From Pancytospora philotis (taxonomy: Eukaryota > Microsporidia): a stretch of 25,928 bases of DNA. The DNA lies in the NCBI GenBank assembly GCA_023647555.1, contig JALRLY010000219.1, positions 1 through 25,928 of the forward strand, written 5' to 3'. This document shows positions 7,558 to 16,174 of the stretch, piece after piece. The notes under the pieces were generated by a model. That model worked only from the letters and a program-made list of their open reading frames with translations, was not told where the DNA came from and did not search any database. The translations under genes were made by a program, and so were the position numbers. Position 1 is the first letter of the stretch, and every line of letters begins with the position of its first letter.

Positions 7558-8169
7558 ATGAGGCTGGCGGAGGCGGACGTGGCCTACGAGGGCTATGGCT
7601 ATGCCGTCGACGCGGACAAGAATCTGTACCGGCTGGAGGATGGAGAGCACGTGCTTGTGGAGCGGCTGCGCAAGGCCGTGTACAGGATGGCCGTGGACGA
7701 GCATACGGGGGAAGACGCGGGCGCTGTCTACATGCTTGACAGCTTTGGCGACTGCTACCGCCTCGGCGCAGATGGGAAGCCGCGCTTCATTGCCGGCATT
7801 CTGGGCATGCCCGGCTTCTTCGAGGTTGCGCGCGGGAAGATCTACATTCTCGACGGCTACGGCCGGCTGTGGGTGCTGGACACGGCCGGGCGGGTCGTAT
7901 CGATCGTGTTCGTGGGCGAGAGCTGCAGGGACGTAGCCGTTCGTGGCGGCTACGTGGCATTTGTGACTGGCGGCGCTGCGCAAGTTGCAAAGGGCGCCCC
8001 CGCGGAGGGGCAGTGCTGCCGCCTCAAAGTCTACAACGGTGCCTATTCGCTTGTGCACACGGCGGACGATGCGAGGGATGTCCAGTTCCTGGAGGACGGG
8101 GTCCAGTACACCGCTGGTGCGCGGCGGGTCAAATACGTTTTGGACGGCGGCGCGGTGGTCGATCAGTAG
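7558..8169 (+). CDS. Hypothetical protein with propeller-like repeats, 203 aa
   Basis: No family is recognised with confidence. The sequence is a series of short strand-turn units, YAVDADKNLYRLEDG, VYMLDSFGDCYRLGADGK, IYILDGYGRLWVLDTAGR and VKYVLDGG, which resemble blades of a beta-propeller (NHL or PQQ type), but 203 residues would make only about four or five blades. No signal peptide or membrane segment is seen. The ATG at 7558 is preferred over the in-frame GTG at 7549 because it follows an AT box. AATAAA occurs at 8181-8186, 12 nt after the stop. A longer antisense frame (7246-8289) is taken to be a shadow. Confidence 0.65.
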   Translation: MRLAEADVAYEGYGYAVDADKNLYRLEDGEHVLVERLRKAVYRMAVDEHTGEDAGAVYMLDSFGDCYRLGADGKPRFIAGILGMPGFFEVARGKIYILDGYGRLWVLDTAGRVVSIVFVGESCRDVAVRGGYVAFVTGGAAQVAKGAPAEGQCCRLKVYNGAYSLVHTADDARDVQFLEDGVQYTAGARRVKYVLDGGAVVDQ

Positions 8170-8557
8170 AACAAAGCAGAAATAAATTTTTGGGTCAATG
8201 GTGGGCGGCTTTAGCGGGCGAGGGTAAGCACACGGCACAGTCTTGAGCCGGCCGTTGCGATGTTGGGCGTGCAGTTTGTGCTGGCGCATTCAGACGCACA
8301 GCTGAAGACGGGAGTGTGCCGCCGCAGTGCCGCATCACAGGAATATGATGCACATTTTAGATGATCTAGACTTTCACACATACTTTAATTAGGAATTACC
8401 TACAGCCCGCCGCCCGTGCAAGGAGAGCCCAAGCTCTTGCTTGCCGCGCGACTGTTTGCTTTGTGATCGCTGGGTTACACGCGAGTGATGCGTCAGAATG
8501 ATTCGTGATGGGCCGGCCTACGTGCGGAAAAATAATCAGCTGCACTTGCCAAAACCC
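8170..8557. other. Intergenic region, no gene seen
   Basis: It holds the polyadenylation-like AATAAA of the preceding gene (8181) and an AT-rich patch GGAAAAATAATC near 8527-8538 before the next start. The in-frame ATG at 8498 would put part of this stretch in the next gene. Confidence 0.4.
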
Positions 8558-9652
8558 ATGGGGAAAAAAGGCGCTGCTGGCCGCGGGCAGACAGACGCGT
8601 GCATGCCCGAGCAGCCGGAAATGAACACGAGGGGCGGCCGCGCAGAGACAAGAGCACAGGCGGAGGCCGAGCATGCCGATGGCCGCGGCAGCCGGCCGGG
8701 CGGTGCGTGCTGGGGCGGGAACGGGCCGGGCGCCCAGACGTGGGGGGAGCCCAGCGCCGTTGAGCTGCGCGAGATGCAGAATGCGCTGGGATGCACCGGG
8801 ATCAGCATCGGCGGCGCGTGTGACGGCAGAGAAAGGGCCAGACCCGGTTCTAGAACGTGCGAGGACGCCGGCGCGCGGCCGCCCTTCGGCCTGCACATGC
8901 AGGCCGTGCGCGCGAGCAGTGATAGAGAGCGGCGCCCCGGGGATCAGGATTTTTTTGATGAGATTGATTGCAGGCGTTACAATGATCTGAAGCGTAAATA
9001 TAACGGTATAGACATGCACAGTATGGCAAAGGAAGAGCGCTACAAAAGGAGTTACTACCGCGACGGCTTTGCGGGCCACGAGCCGGCGGGCACTGGCTGG
9101 CGCCATGATGATTTTCTGCGTGACGGCAACTTTTACAACGGCAAGCACGGCGAGGAGCAGTGGGAGGCGCCCAGAAGCGCCCCGGAGCACGGCGCGGGGG
9201 AGGCCGGCCGGAGCTGCCCAGCCCGGTACGCCGGGGGCGTGGAAAGGCCGGCCTTCTCGCCGCCCGCCCGTCCTGAGCCGCCGGCCGCGACAATGCCGCC
9301 CTCCGAACAGCTTATTTCGGAGGCTTTCATCCGGGTGGCCAACACTTTCCACGACCTGCGCGATTATTTTAAGGGCGTTAGCGCGCAGCTCAAGCACGAT
9401 CCGCTCTACGGCAGCCTCGCCGAGACGATGGGCGCGCAGCTCAACGACTTCGCTGGCACTCTCAATGCCTCGTCCGCTGATTACCTGTTCTACAAGGAGT
9501 GCGAGTACCGCTACCGCCGCGGCGTCCAGGACCGCGTTTCCGCGTCCTTCTACCACAACAAGTACAAGGCGTTCTACGAGGAGAACAAAGACGCGGTGCC
9601 TGTCAAGCACCTGGCGCGGATCCCCGGCCCGGTCGATAGAAAGGGCAAATGA
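8558..9652 (+). CDS. Hypothetical protein, low-complexity N-terminus and helical C-terminus, 364 aa
   Basis: I do not recognise it. Residues 1-120 (from the ATG at 8558) are Gly/Arg/Ala/Pro-rich and probably disordered. A charged, Tyr-rich middle follows (DFFDEIDCRRYNDLKRKYNG, then KEERYKRSYYRDG). The last 110 residues look folded and helical (SEQLISEAFIRVANTFHDLR onward, ending near YHNKYKAFYEENKD). There is no signal peptide. An in-frame ATG at 8498 would add 20 residues; 8558 is chosen because an AT-rich patch lies between the two. The opposite strand is open for 420 codons, but its Val/Arg/Leu-rich translation is typical of a shadow of GC-rich coding DNA. Confidence 0.6.
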   Translation: MGKKGAAGRGQTDACMPEQPEMNTRGGRAETRAQAEAEHADGRGSRPGGACWGGNGPGAQTWGEPSAVELREMQNALGCTGISIGGACDGRERARPGSRTCEDAGARPPFGLHMQAVRASSDRERRPGDQDFFDEIDCRRYNDLKRKYNGIDMHSMAKEERYKRSYYRDGFAGHEPAGTGWRHDDFLRDGNFYNGKHGEEQWEAPRSAPEHGAGEAGRSCPARYAGGVERPAFSPPARPEPPAATMPPSEQLISEAFIRVANTFHDLRDYFKGVSAQLKHDPLYGSLAETMGAQLNDFAGTLNASSADYLFYKECEYRYRRGVQDRVSASFYHNKYKAFYEENKDAVPVKHLARIPGPVDRKGK

Positions 9653-9964
9653 GCACAAGGATTAAACCACTAGAGTGTAGTATTCGCATTCCGCCTATGC
9701 TAGCCAGGGCTGCGGGATTTTTCTTATTTTAGCGTTCTTTTTTGGCAGTATCAGGCGCATCATTGGGAGCATCCGCCCAACCTGGCGTGTTGGTGATCGT
9801 ACAGAGCGGGTTCTGTGTGCGCTTGTTGGTATCTCTCTGTAGGGCTTCATGGGGTTCGATGTGCGCTTTTCAGCTGTTTCGCTCTACACACCCGGCTAGG
9901 TTCAATACCATCGGCCGCCTCGCATGCCCAAGCGCGGTACAAAAAATTGTAGTGCACACTGTAT
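9653..9964. other. Intergenic region between convergent genes, no gene seen
   Basis: Separates two convergent genes. No repeat, RNA gene or terminus was recognised. Confidence 0.5.
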
Positions 9965-11149
9965 TTATTCATCGATGCCGCAGACCTCGATCCTCTCCGC
10001 GAGCAGATCGATCATGAGGCACTGTCCCTTGCTGGCCGGGGCTATGCTGGCAAACTGCATGGAGTCGACGTCCAGAGTGAACGAGAGGCTGTCCTGGAGT
10101 ATCACCAGGATGTTGGGAACGAAGCCGGGCGGCAGCAGGCCGTCGAACGAGAGGTCGCCCGGCACGAACGGGTTGAAGGAGCACTGCGACCTGAGGCTCG
10201 CCAGAAAGGACTCGAGCGGCTGCTTATTGACGAACAGCCCGTTCTCCTTGTGCCTGAATATCCCCGAGCTTATAATTGCGATCTTCTTGTCGTTAAACTC
10301 GAGCAGGCAGGGGTTGCTGGCTGGAAAGACAGAGGCACGCGGGTGCGCAGCTTCTCTGTCGGATGGGGCCGCTATCAGCCGCTCTGCTGAGCTGCGCGGA
10401 GTGGGCGCGGGAGTATCTGCGCAGCCGCAGCACAAGGCAATCACCGGCGTGGCGACGCCCATTTGGCACTTCGCGCAGAGCGATGCGATGAACAAGTCGG
10501 GGCTGTACTTTTGCTCCAGCCGCTTCAAAGGGGCGCTGTCGCCGCCCACGCAGCCCAGCACACACAGCTTCAGCGGGCGGCGCTCGAGGAAGTTGTTCGG
10601 CAGGCTGTGGACCCGGGTGGGCGGGAGCACCAGCGCGTCCACAGAGAACACCTGGCGCGCGGGCTCGGCGCCGCCCAGCAGGGCCCCCTCGCAGCCCACG
10701 AACATGTTTTCGAATAGGAAGGCGTTGCTCGTGCATCTGTCGAGCGCAAGCTCCACGCAGCTGTGGCCGTCCTCGAGCACCGGGCTGCCGGTGCGGCTCC
10801 TGTAGAAGATCCCGAACACGAACGCGGCGCTGCCCTCCTCGAGCAGCGAAATCGGCGTGATTTCGCGCTTCATCAGCTTCTTGCAGGCCTCGTAGCGCTC
10901 AGAGAGCCTGCCCGGCCTGTAGCGCAGGCTGTGCACCTTGTAGGCTTCCTTCGCTGGCTCCGGCGCGGCTTCGAGGCTCTCGAGCTGGCCCAGCGTGACT
11001 TCTGATGTGTTGTACTTCGCCTTGAAGCCGAGCAGCAGCTTTTCGAGCGCTTCTTCGCTCGTGACGTGCTCGCAGATGTAGTTCAGCACGTCGGCGCCCA
11101 TCCGGATCCCGTGCTCAGCGGTGAACAGGCGGTAGGCCTGCCGCTTCAT
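9965..11149 (-). CDS. DPB2: DNA polymerase epsilon subunit B (Dpb2/POLE2-like), 394 aa
   Basis: Dpb2 is the essential non-catalytic B-subunit of leading-strand polymerase epsilon and links it to the CMG helicase. From the ATG at 11147-11149 (MKRQAYRLFTAEHGIRM), an N-terminal helical region (1-60) is followed by an OB-like part (about 105-178) with the family pattern LEDGHSCVELAL, then FLFENMFVGCEGALLGG and VFSVDALVLPP. The inactive phosphoesterase fold starts with LKLCVLGCVGGDS (193 on) and ends with a conserved-looking tail, FVPNILVILQDSLSFTL and SIAPASKGQCLMIDL. At 394 residues it is shorter than human POLE2 (527) or yeast Dpb2 (689). The frame is open to 11233, but an AAAATTT box (11196-11202) lies in that extension. 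AATAAA (9964-9969) overlaps the stop codon. Assignment is by pattern, not by search. Confidence 0.7.
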   Translation of the reverse strand: MKRQAYRLFTAEHGIRMGADVLNYICEHVTSEEALEKLLLGFKAKYNTSEVTLGQLESLEAAPEPAKEAYKVHSLRYRPGRLSERYEACKKLMKREITPISLLEEGSAAFVFGIFYRSRTGSPVLEDGHSCVELALDRCTSNAFLFENMFVGCEGALLGGAEPARQVFSVDALVLPPTRVHSLPNNFLERRPLKLCVLGCVGGDSAPLKRLEQKYSPDLFIASLCAKCQMGVATPVIALCCGCADTPAPTPRSSAERLIAAPSDREAAHPRASVFPASNPCLLEFNDKKIAIISSGIFRHKENGLFVNKQPLESFLASLRSQCSFNPFVPGDLSFDGLLPPGFVPNILVILQDSLSFTLDVDSMQFASIAPASKGQCLMIDLLAERIEVCGIDE

Positions 11150-11195
11150 GGGCACGAGAATCGCCGGCCCCGATCCCCGTTGCAGCGGCCCGTGG

Positions 11196-11202
11196 AAAAT
11201 TT
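11196..11202 (-). promoter_or_regulatory. AAATTTT box before DPB2
   Basis: On the coding strand GCAAATTTTCC, about 46 nt before the preferred ATG. It argues against the upstream in-frame ATG at 11233. Confidence 0.5.
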
Positions 11203-11255
11203 GCGCTGGCCGGGCCACTGAAAGCCCCGCCAACGACGGACAAACGCGCCTTAAG

Positions 11256-11846
11256 CTATTTATTTTTCTTCGCCTCGCCGGTCTGCGCGCTCCGCAGCTT
11301 CTCGTACTTGTCCTTGAGCTTCAGATAGGCCTGCTTATTGTGCTCGACCTCGGCCACGGTGGCGGCGCTCTCATCGAGCCGCTCCTTGAGCAGCTCGACC
11401 TCGGCCTCGAGCTTCTCGCAGCGGTGCTTCGCCACGTTCGCATCCTCGATGACCTTGCTCACGAACACCATCGAGTTGCCGTGCTGCCGCAGGGCGTCCT
11501 CGTTCGTCTGCTCCACGCGCACGGTGTGCGAGATGACATCGCAGAGCTTCCGCGTTATCAGGGCGAGGAAGAGCGTGAGCCCCGAGAGGTAGAAGTTCCG
11601 CTGCGCCTGGTAGTGGAGCACCGCGCTCGCCGCGGTGTGCACTCTGAACACGGAGTCCGCGAACATGACAAACACCATGCAGTAGAGAATGAAGACCACG
11701 TGGCCCAGCGGCCTGAGCGCGGCGCAGGAGCGGTACCGCCCTATGATGGCGTGCTTGAGCCGCGGGAGGAACGGCTGGAGCAGGACTGAGATCACCGCCA
11801 TGTTGGAGTAGAGCAGCAGCTGCACCAGTCGTGTTTGGATGCTCAT
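11256..11846 (-). CDS. BAP31/Yet-family ER membrane protein, 196 aa
   Basis: BAP31 proteins are polytopic ER proteins that act in sorting and quality control of membrane proteins. From the ATG at 11844-11846 (MSIQTRLVQLLLYSNMAVIS) there are three hydrophobic segments at about 7-28, 46-66 and 88-104. The family signature is AQRNFYLSGLTLFLALITRK at 81-100. A coiled coil follows (about 130-186, KVIEDANVAKHRCEKLEAEV and on). The last four residues, KKNK, form a KKXX ER-retrieval signal as in animal BAP31. It is shorter than human BAP31 (246) and has no obvious caspase-cleaved death-effector part. An in-frame ATG 45 codons upstream (11981) gives a Cys/His-rich extension that does not fit the family. 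AATAAA at 11259-11264 is formed by the last codons. Confidence 0.85.
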   Translation of the reverse strand: MSIQTRLVQLLLYSNMAVISVLLQPFLPRLKHAIIGRYRSCAALRPLGHVVFILYCMVFVMFADSVFRVHTAASAVLHYQAQRNFYLSGLTLFLALITRKLCDVISHTVRVEQTNEDALRQHGNSMVFVSKVIEDANVAKHRCEKLEAEVELLKERLDESAATVAEVEHNKQAYLKLKDKYEKLRSAQTGEAKKNK

Positions 11847-12004
11847 CGACTTTCGGGGCGTGCGCGAGCGCCGTAAATAGTCTGAAACCGCTGGAGAGGC
11901 AGAGTGGACGCAGCCGGCGTGTGCGCTGCAAGCAGCATGGTAGCACACGCGCCCAGCACCGTCCGAAAGCTGGCCACGCAAAAGGCAACTAAAATATGAT
12001 TTAC

Positions 12005-13171
12005 TTAGAAGATGTCCTCATCGTCCGAGAAGGAGCTGAGCTCGAGCTCGTCGAAGTCCTCGATGTCCAGCTTGTAGCGCAGAATCCCGCCGATCCCGCC
12101 GAAGCCCTCGACAAACTGCGTGCCCTCGCTCGTCAGGTCGCTCACAAACACGAGGGAGCAGCCGTAGTTCTTGTAGTTTTCCGCGATCCAGTCGATGAAC
12201 GGCTGGTCCTCGTGCTCGATGTCCGTGCTGTCCCACACGATGAGCGTCTCGATCGCGCCGGACTCCAGGCAGCCGATCGTAGCCTGCAGGCCGTAGCAGA
12301 ACTTGCCGCTGTTCATGTTCACCTCGTACAGGAAAGTCTGCAGGATCTTCTTCTCCTTGGAAAACTTGACGTCGCGCAGCACGTCGCCGCACAGCTCGAT
12401 CGCCTGGTTGAAGCCGTTGCGGTTGCCGTAGTTCGTGTCGACCGACGCGATAACAGTCAGGCGCGCGTCGATGAGCGGCGCGAGCTCGTTCTTCAGGTCG
12501 GAGTGCCCGGCGAGCACGATGCCCTCCACGTTCGGCAGCGAGTTGGTGACGTAGAAGTTCGTTATCATCTCGGTGACCTTCTTCACGTAGTGCAGCCGCT
12601 TCTCGACGCGCAGCCGGCCGAAACGCGCAGCACTCTGGCCGCCGCGCCCGTGCTTCTTCGGCAGGTCCACCGATATGTACTGGATGATCGTCTGCACATT
12701 CCCCTGCAGCGTGGCGAAGAGCGTGCCGTGCCCGTCGATCACCACGAAGCCGTACTTCGGCTCGTCCTCGAAGAGATCGAGCAGGTCGTTCACGTGGAAG
12801 CGGCTGTCGCACATGTAGAGACTCGTGTTGATCGGCTTCACGGGCTCGATGCCGTACGTGAGCTTCCGCTCCTTGTTGTTGTCGACGATCACGGTGCCCA
12901 CGTATATCGCCAGGCCGTTCGCCGGCGTGCGGTTGTACGTCTTGAGCTTGTTCTGCGCGGACGTGATGGCGCCGAGCACGCTGAGGCGGTTCACGCGGCT
13001 CTTGATGTTCGTCGCGGTGCCGTACTCGTCGACGAGCAGCTTGGCGGTCTTGCTCAGCTGCTCCTTGGGCGGAATGATCAGCGATATCATGCTGGTTCCG
13101 TTCCCGCGCGCGTCCCTGAGGTACTTGAGGAGCTTCTTCTGACGGAAGATCTCGATATCGTCGGCTTCCAT
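12005..13171 (-). CDS. SUP45: Eukaryotic peptide chain release factor eRF1, 388 aa
   Basis: eRF1 reads all three stop codons in the ribosomal A site and triggers release of the finished chain, acting with eRF3. From the ATG at 13169-13171, domain 1 shows GTS at 25-27 (GNGTSMISLIIPP), NIKS at 55-58 and YMCDSRF (YxCxxxF) at 119-125. The catalytic GGQ is at 177-179 in HGRGGQSAARFGRLR. Domain 3 ends near GGIGGILRY with an acidic tail. All motifs are those of a standard-code factor. It is about 50 residues shorter than the human protein (437), with the loss mostly after GGQ. The upstream Pro/Ala-rich in-frame extension to 13285 contains two AAATTT boxes and is unlikely to be translated. No AATAAA is seen at the stop. 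The gene lies between BAP31 and the NASP-like gene on the same strand. Confidence 0.97.
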   Translation of the reverse strand: MEADDIEIFRQKKLLKYLRDARGNGTSMISLIIPPKEQLSKTAKLLVDEYGTATNIKSRVNRLSVLGAITSAQNKLKTYNRTPANGLAIYVGTVIVDNNKERKLTYGIEPVKPINTSLYMCDSRFHVNDLLDLFEDEPKYGFVVIDGHGTLFATLQGNVQTIIQYISVDLPKKHGRGGQSAARFGRLRVEKRLHYVKKVTEMITNFYVTNSLPNVEGIVLAGHSDLKNELAPLIDARLTVIASVDTNYGNRNGFNQAIELCGDVLRDVKFSKEKKILQTFLYEVNMNSGKFCYGLQATIGCLESGAIETLIVWDSTDIEHEDQPFIDWIAENYKNYGCSLVFVSDLTSEGTQFVEGFGGIGGILRYKLDIEDFDELELSSFSDDEDIF

Positions 13172-13181
13172 CGTCGGCGGC

Positions 13182-13199
13182 AAAAATTGCCAAATTTTT
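13182..13199 (-). promoter_or_regulatory. Double AAATTT box before eRF1
   Basis: On the coding strand TAAAAATTTGGCAATTTTTG, two AT boxes 10 nt apart, the nearer about 11 nt before the ATG. Confidence 0.65.
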
Positions 13200-13458
13200 A
13201 GGCGCTTGCCAGCGGCCGTGCCAGGCGGTGTTGCGCGGGCTGGCGGTGGGAGCAGTGCGCCAAAGGGAGGCGTAGGTTGCGCCAAACACCATTACAGTCA
13301 TTATGATAGCAGCACAGCGCCAGTATTAAATAAACTGGAAAGCATTTCTTAAAACAAGGTTTTCAAAAATTTACGCCTAAAACAGCCGTTGGCGAAAATA
13401 GAAGCTCTAAATAGGCATACTGGCTGCACCAAGCTAGATGCTTTAACAACTTTATTCC

Positions 13459-14145
13459 TCACCTCCGCAGATGGTTGATGTTCTTGGGCTCGTCGGTGCC
13501 TTCGGGGCGCTGCGGCGCGGGCTCCTCGCCCATCTCCTTGAGCCACATGATGCGCATCCGGAGCTCCTCGGCCTGGTCCCGCTCGCCCATGCCCTGGTAG
13601 ATCTCGAGCGTCTGCTCGTAGAAGTCTACGGCCTTCTCGAACTGCCGCAGGCTCTTGTGGCTGTCCGCGATGCACTCGAGCACGCCGGCCCGCGATTTGT
13701 CGTCGCCGCAGTACGAGAGGGCGGTGTGGTACTCCTGCAGCGCGTCCTCGAACTTGTTGTTGAGCTCGTGCACGTCGCCGAGCAGCTTGTGCACCTCGGC
13801 GAGGCGCGGGCCGTCGTTGACGACCTCGAAGTTCACGCGGCACGTCTCCAGACAGTCCCAGCAGATCTCGATGTCCTCCTCCACCTCCTTCGAGGCGCTG
13901 TTCAGCTGCGCAGTGCTGTCCTGGAGCGCGAGCATCCGCTGGTAGTCCGCGCACGTGCTCTGGATCACGCTCTCCAGCACGCAGCCCGCGTACTCGAGCA
14001 GCACGACGCTGTGCGCGAGCGCCCCGGGGTTCAGGTCCTCCAGGACCTCGCTGTAGATCTCGAGCGCGGCCTCGTAGTTGCCGCAGCGGGCCTCGCAGCG
14101 CGCGTCGGCGAGCCTGGGGGACTGGCACGTCTCGTCGTCCGACAT
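13459..14145 (-). CDS. NASP/Hif1/Sim3-like histone H3-H4 chaperone (TPR protein), 228 aa
   Basis: Proteins of this family hold soluble H3-H4 and pass it on for chromatin assembly. From the ATG at 14143-14145 (MSDDETCQSP), TPR-like helices cover about 8-60 (ARCGNYEAALEIYSEVLEDL). The second repeat is interrupted by an acidic loop (SKEVEEDIE near 86-93), as in NASP. The SHNi-type block reads CWDCLETCR, then LAEVHKLLGDVHELNNKFED (116-135), and a further TPR is at about 153-186 (CIADSHKSLRQFEKAVDFYE). The C-terminus is basic and Pro-rich. It is much shorter than human NASP and near a minimal TPR core. The TTG at 14151 is not needed as a start. AATAAA begins 2 nt after the stop (13451-13456). A different TPR protein cannot be fully excluded. 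Confidence 0.7.
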   Translation of the reverse strand: MSDDETCQSPRLADARCEARCGNYEAALEIYSEVLEDLNPGALAHSVVLLEYAGCVLESVIQSTCADYQRMLALQDSTAQLNSASKEVEEDIEICWDCLETCRVNFEVVNDGPRLAEVHKLLGDVHELNNKFEDALQEYHTALSYCGDDKSRAGVLECIADSHKSLRQFEKAVDFYEQTLEIYQGMGERDQAEELRMRIMWLKEMGEEPAPQRPEGTDEPKNINHLRR

Positions 14146-14148
14146 GGG

Positions 14149-14160
14149 CAAAGTTTTAGC
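14149..14160 (-). promoter_or_regulatory. AT box before the NASP-like gene
   Basis: Coding-strand GCTAAAACTTTG, a weaker version of the AAAATTTT box, 3 nt before the ATG. Confidence 0.45.
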
Positions 14161-14441
14161 GGTCTCTTTGCCCGGCGCCGCCAGGCGCCTGCCCTTACAG
14201 CGCGCAGGCTTTGTGAGCGGTGTGTTCGCCAGTGTGACAGTGCGTTCACTAAATGATTACCGGGAGATGCGTCCACGTAGTTGGAAGATGCTATGAGTGA
14301 TAAAGTAGACCGCTAGCATGCATGCGCGCTAGTGAATACTAATCGTGCAAATTCATATCGACGCTCGTCGTAAATGCATGCAATGTGAGCGATTCAGGGA
14401 ACATCCACTGCTGCGTTTTCTTCCCACGCTGCGCATGCCCC

Positions 14442-14996
14442 ATGAGCGAGGAGTACAGCGGCCGGATCATGCGGCTGCTGATGGACAACCACAGCAGAAG
14501 CCGCGCGACGCACAAGGCCGACGTCGCCGAGCTGCTGTCCATCAAAACCAAGGACGTGGAGGCCGCGATGGACGGCGCCGCAGAGCTCCTTGCGCGCTTC
14601 GAGCTCGAGCTCGTGCGGCTGCCGGTCGATGGTGCGGGCGGGCCGAGCGAGAAGCTCAGCGACAAGTACTTTGTGCGCAGGGCGCCTGCCAAGCGCGACA
14701 AGCGCGCGCGGATCGAGCCGTGCAGCGAGGAGAAGCAGCTGTACTTCATGATCGCCGCTGTTATGGCGGAGAACAACGCGCTGGAGGACAGCAAGCTGCC
14801 CGAGCTCGCCGGCTGCCGGCTGTTCGACGGCGTGAGCATCGGCGACTATCTGCGGAAGCAGAAGGCGTGCGGCTACTTCAGCAGTAGCAAGGTCGGCGAT
14901 GGGGTGGTGTGGAGCCTGGGCTGGCGGGCGCGCGCCGAGTTCGAGGATGGCTTTGACCTGCTGGAGTATTTCAAGACCAAGTACGACATGGAGTAG
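14442..14996 (+). CDS. NSE3: MAGE-homology protein, probable Nse3 subunit of Smc5/6, 184 aa
   Basis: Nse3 is the MAGE-domain subunit of the Smc5/6 complex, which with Nse1 and Nse4 binds DNA and serves in repair and in silencing of foreign DNA. The protein (from ATG 14442, MSEEYSGRIMRLLMDNHSRS) has the MAGE layout: an N-terminal helical winged-helix part with DVAELLSIKTKDV, then KLSDKYFVRR, a helix EKQLYFMIAAVMAENNALED, the block CRLFDGVSIGDYLRKQKACG, and the signature strand VVWSLGWRARAEFE at 155-168, which matches the WGPRA strand of MAGE proteins. An in-frame ATG at 14385 would add a Cys-rich 19-residue extension that looks non-coding. AATAAA is at 15008-15013, 12 nt past the stop. It is divergent from the NASP-like gene, with about 300 bp between. 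Assignment is by pattern. Confidence 0.6.
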   Translation: MSEEYSGRIMRLLMDNHSRSRATHKADVAELLSIKTKDVEAAMDGAAELLARFELELVRLPVDGAGGPSEKLSDKYFVRRAPAKRDKRARIEPCSEEKQLYFMIAAVMAENNALEDSKLPELAGCRLFDGVSIGDYLRKQKACGYFSSSKVGDGVVWSLGWRARAEFEDGFDLLEYFKTKYDME

Positions 14997-15140
14997 GGCG
15001 GATGCAGAATAAAGTAGTTCAACATTGTGCGACATCAGTTTCTTACGGCCGACACAGCATAATGTTGACAGTGTTTAATGTCTGTGCATGCTATTACTGT
15101 TGCACAGTACTATAATAATAACTCGCGCGTTTGCGAGCCC

Positions 15141-16070
15141 ATGAAGCCGCAGGAGTGGTACGACATAGCGCTGTGCGTCAAGACGTTCGGACCGGAGAAC
15201 GGCCGGGAGCTGACGCGGGGCATGATGGTGCGGACGGGCGTCTGGTACGCGCCGGAGAAGATACTGGAGAGCTACGCGACGATCGAGGAGGAGTCTAGAC
15301 AGCACGGATACAAAGAGCCGCTGAGCTTCATCGAGGACTACTTTCAGGGGATGTACCACACGCGGGTGCCGGTGCTGTACAAGCCGTTCGATGCGGCGGC
15401 GGTCAGGAAGTCTTTGGGGCTCGAGGCCGTGCAGGCTGTGCAGAGCCCGGGCGATGCGCGGCCGCAGGACGCTGCGGCGGCGCGGAAGAAGCGCAAGACC
15501 GCAGTGAGCAGCGCCGCGGAGGCGCCTGACGCCAAAAGCAGCACGGTGTACCCGGCGCTGACGATCCCGCGCCCGCAGCAGGGCGCTCCAGCCACAGCAC
15601 CGCCTGCTAACGGACCGGGCACGAGGGCGCGGGCCGCCACGCAGCCCTCTAAGAAGAGGAACAGGGACGCGAAAAGCGCCGAGCAGCGGGCGGCGGATGC
15701 GCCCGTGCAGAAGGATGCTGCGGAGGGCTCCGTGCCGGACACCTTCATGGATGCGTACTTCAACGACTTTGACATGGACTTCCGCAGGGTGATGGCGCGC
15801 ATACGCAACCCGGCGAGCAGCCGCGCCCAGGGAAAGGCGCAGTACTTCAGCGACTTCGACTGCCTCAGGAAGTACTTCGAGAGCAAGCTCTCCATCGACC
15901 TTGGCAACACCGCCTCGGCCGAGCGGCTCTCCGTGTCCATCGTGCACCTGATAAAGAAGGTGCAGACCAAGCTGTTCAACGGCAGCGATCCGGAGAAGGA
16001 CCGGCTGCTCGTCTTCCTCAAGGAGCAGCTCGGCTCGTTCTACAGCTACTACGAGGACAAGTACCTGTAG
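15141..16070 (+). CDS. Hypothetical nuclear-type protein, 309 aa
   Basis: Not recognised. Residues 1-85 form a folded domain (MKPQEWYDIALCVKTFGPEN and on to IEDYFQGMYH); its W-x-L-x-G-type spacing is loosely like the N-terminal domain of BRD8-type proteins, which is too weak to name it. Residues about 100-210 are Ala/Pro/Lys-rich and disordered, with basic clusters RKKRK and KKRNR that could be nuclear signals. A C-terminal helical domain (TFMDAYFNDFDMDFRRVMAR to the end) closes the protein. An in-frame ATG at 15078 adds 21 residues; 15141 is preferred because an AT-rich stretch (CTATAATAATAACTC, about 15108-15122) precedes it by about 18 nt. AATAAA is at 16103-16108. Confidence 0.65.
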   Translation: MKPQEWYDIALCVKTFGPENGRELTRGMMVRTGVWYAPEKILESYATIEEESRQHGYKEPLSFIEDYFQGMYHTRVPVLYKPFDAAAVRKSLGLEAVQAVQSPGDARPQDAAAARKKRKTAVSSAAEAPDAKSSTVYPALTIPRPQQGAPATAPPANGPGTRARAATQPSKKRNRDAKSAEQRAADAPVQKDAAEGSVPDTFMDAYFNDFDMDFRRVMARIRNPASSRAQGKAQYFSDFDCLRKYFESKLSIDLGNTASAERLSVSIVHLIKKVQTKLFNGSDPEKDRLLVFLKEQLGSFYSYYEDKYL

Positions 16071-16174
16071 AACAGGCACCGTGTAACAAATGAATGCCGT
16101 GTAATAAATGAATAGCAGCTTGGTGCAGCCTAAAACGGGTATTCTAACAATTTAACACATGCGGACAAGCAGCG

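Noticed and set aside
7246..8289. 347-codon minus frame over the propeller-like gene
   Set aside because: Shadow composition and no box at its start; the plus frame has regular repeats and an AT box before its ATG.
8396..9658. 420-codon minus frame opposite the hypothetical gene at 8558
   Set aside because: Longer than the plus frame but with Val/Arg/Leu/His-rich shadow composition, while the plus frame gives charged, aromatic, plausible helices. Some doubt remains because neither side has a recognised family.
11996..13201. 401-codon open frame on the plus strand opposite eRF1
   Set aside because: Val/Leu/Asp/Arg-rich translation typical of an antisense shadow in GC-rich coding DNA; the minus strand is unmistakably eRF1.
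13172..13285. N-terminal extension of eRF1 (38 residues, Pro/Ala-rich)
   Set aside because: Contains the promoter-like AAATTT boxes and has no similarity to eRF1, which starts at the next Met.
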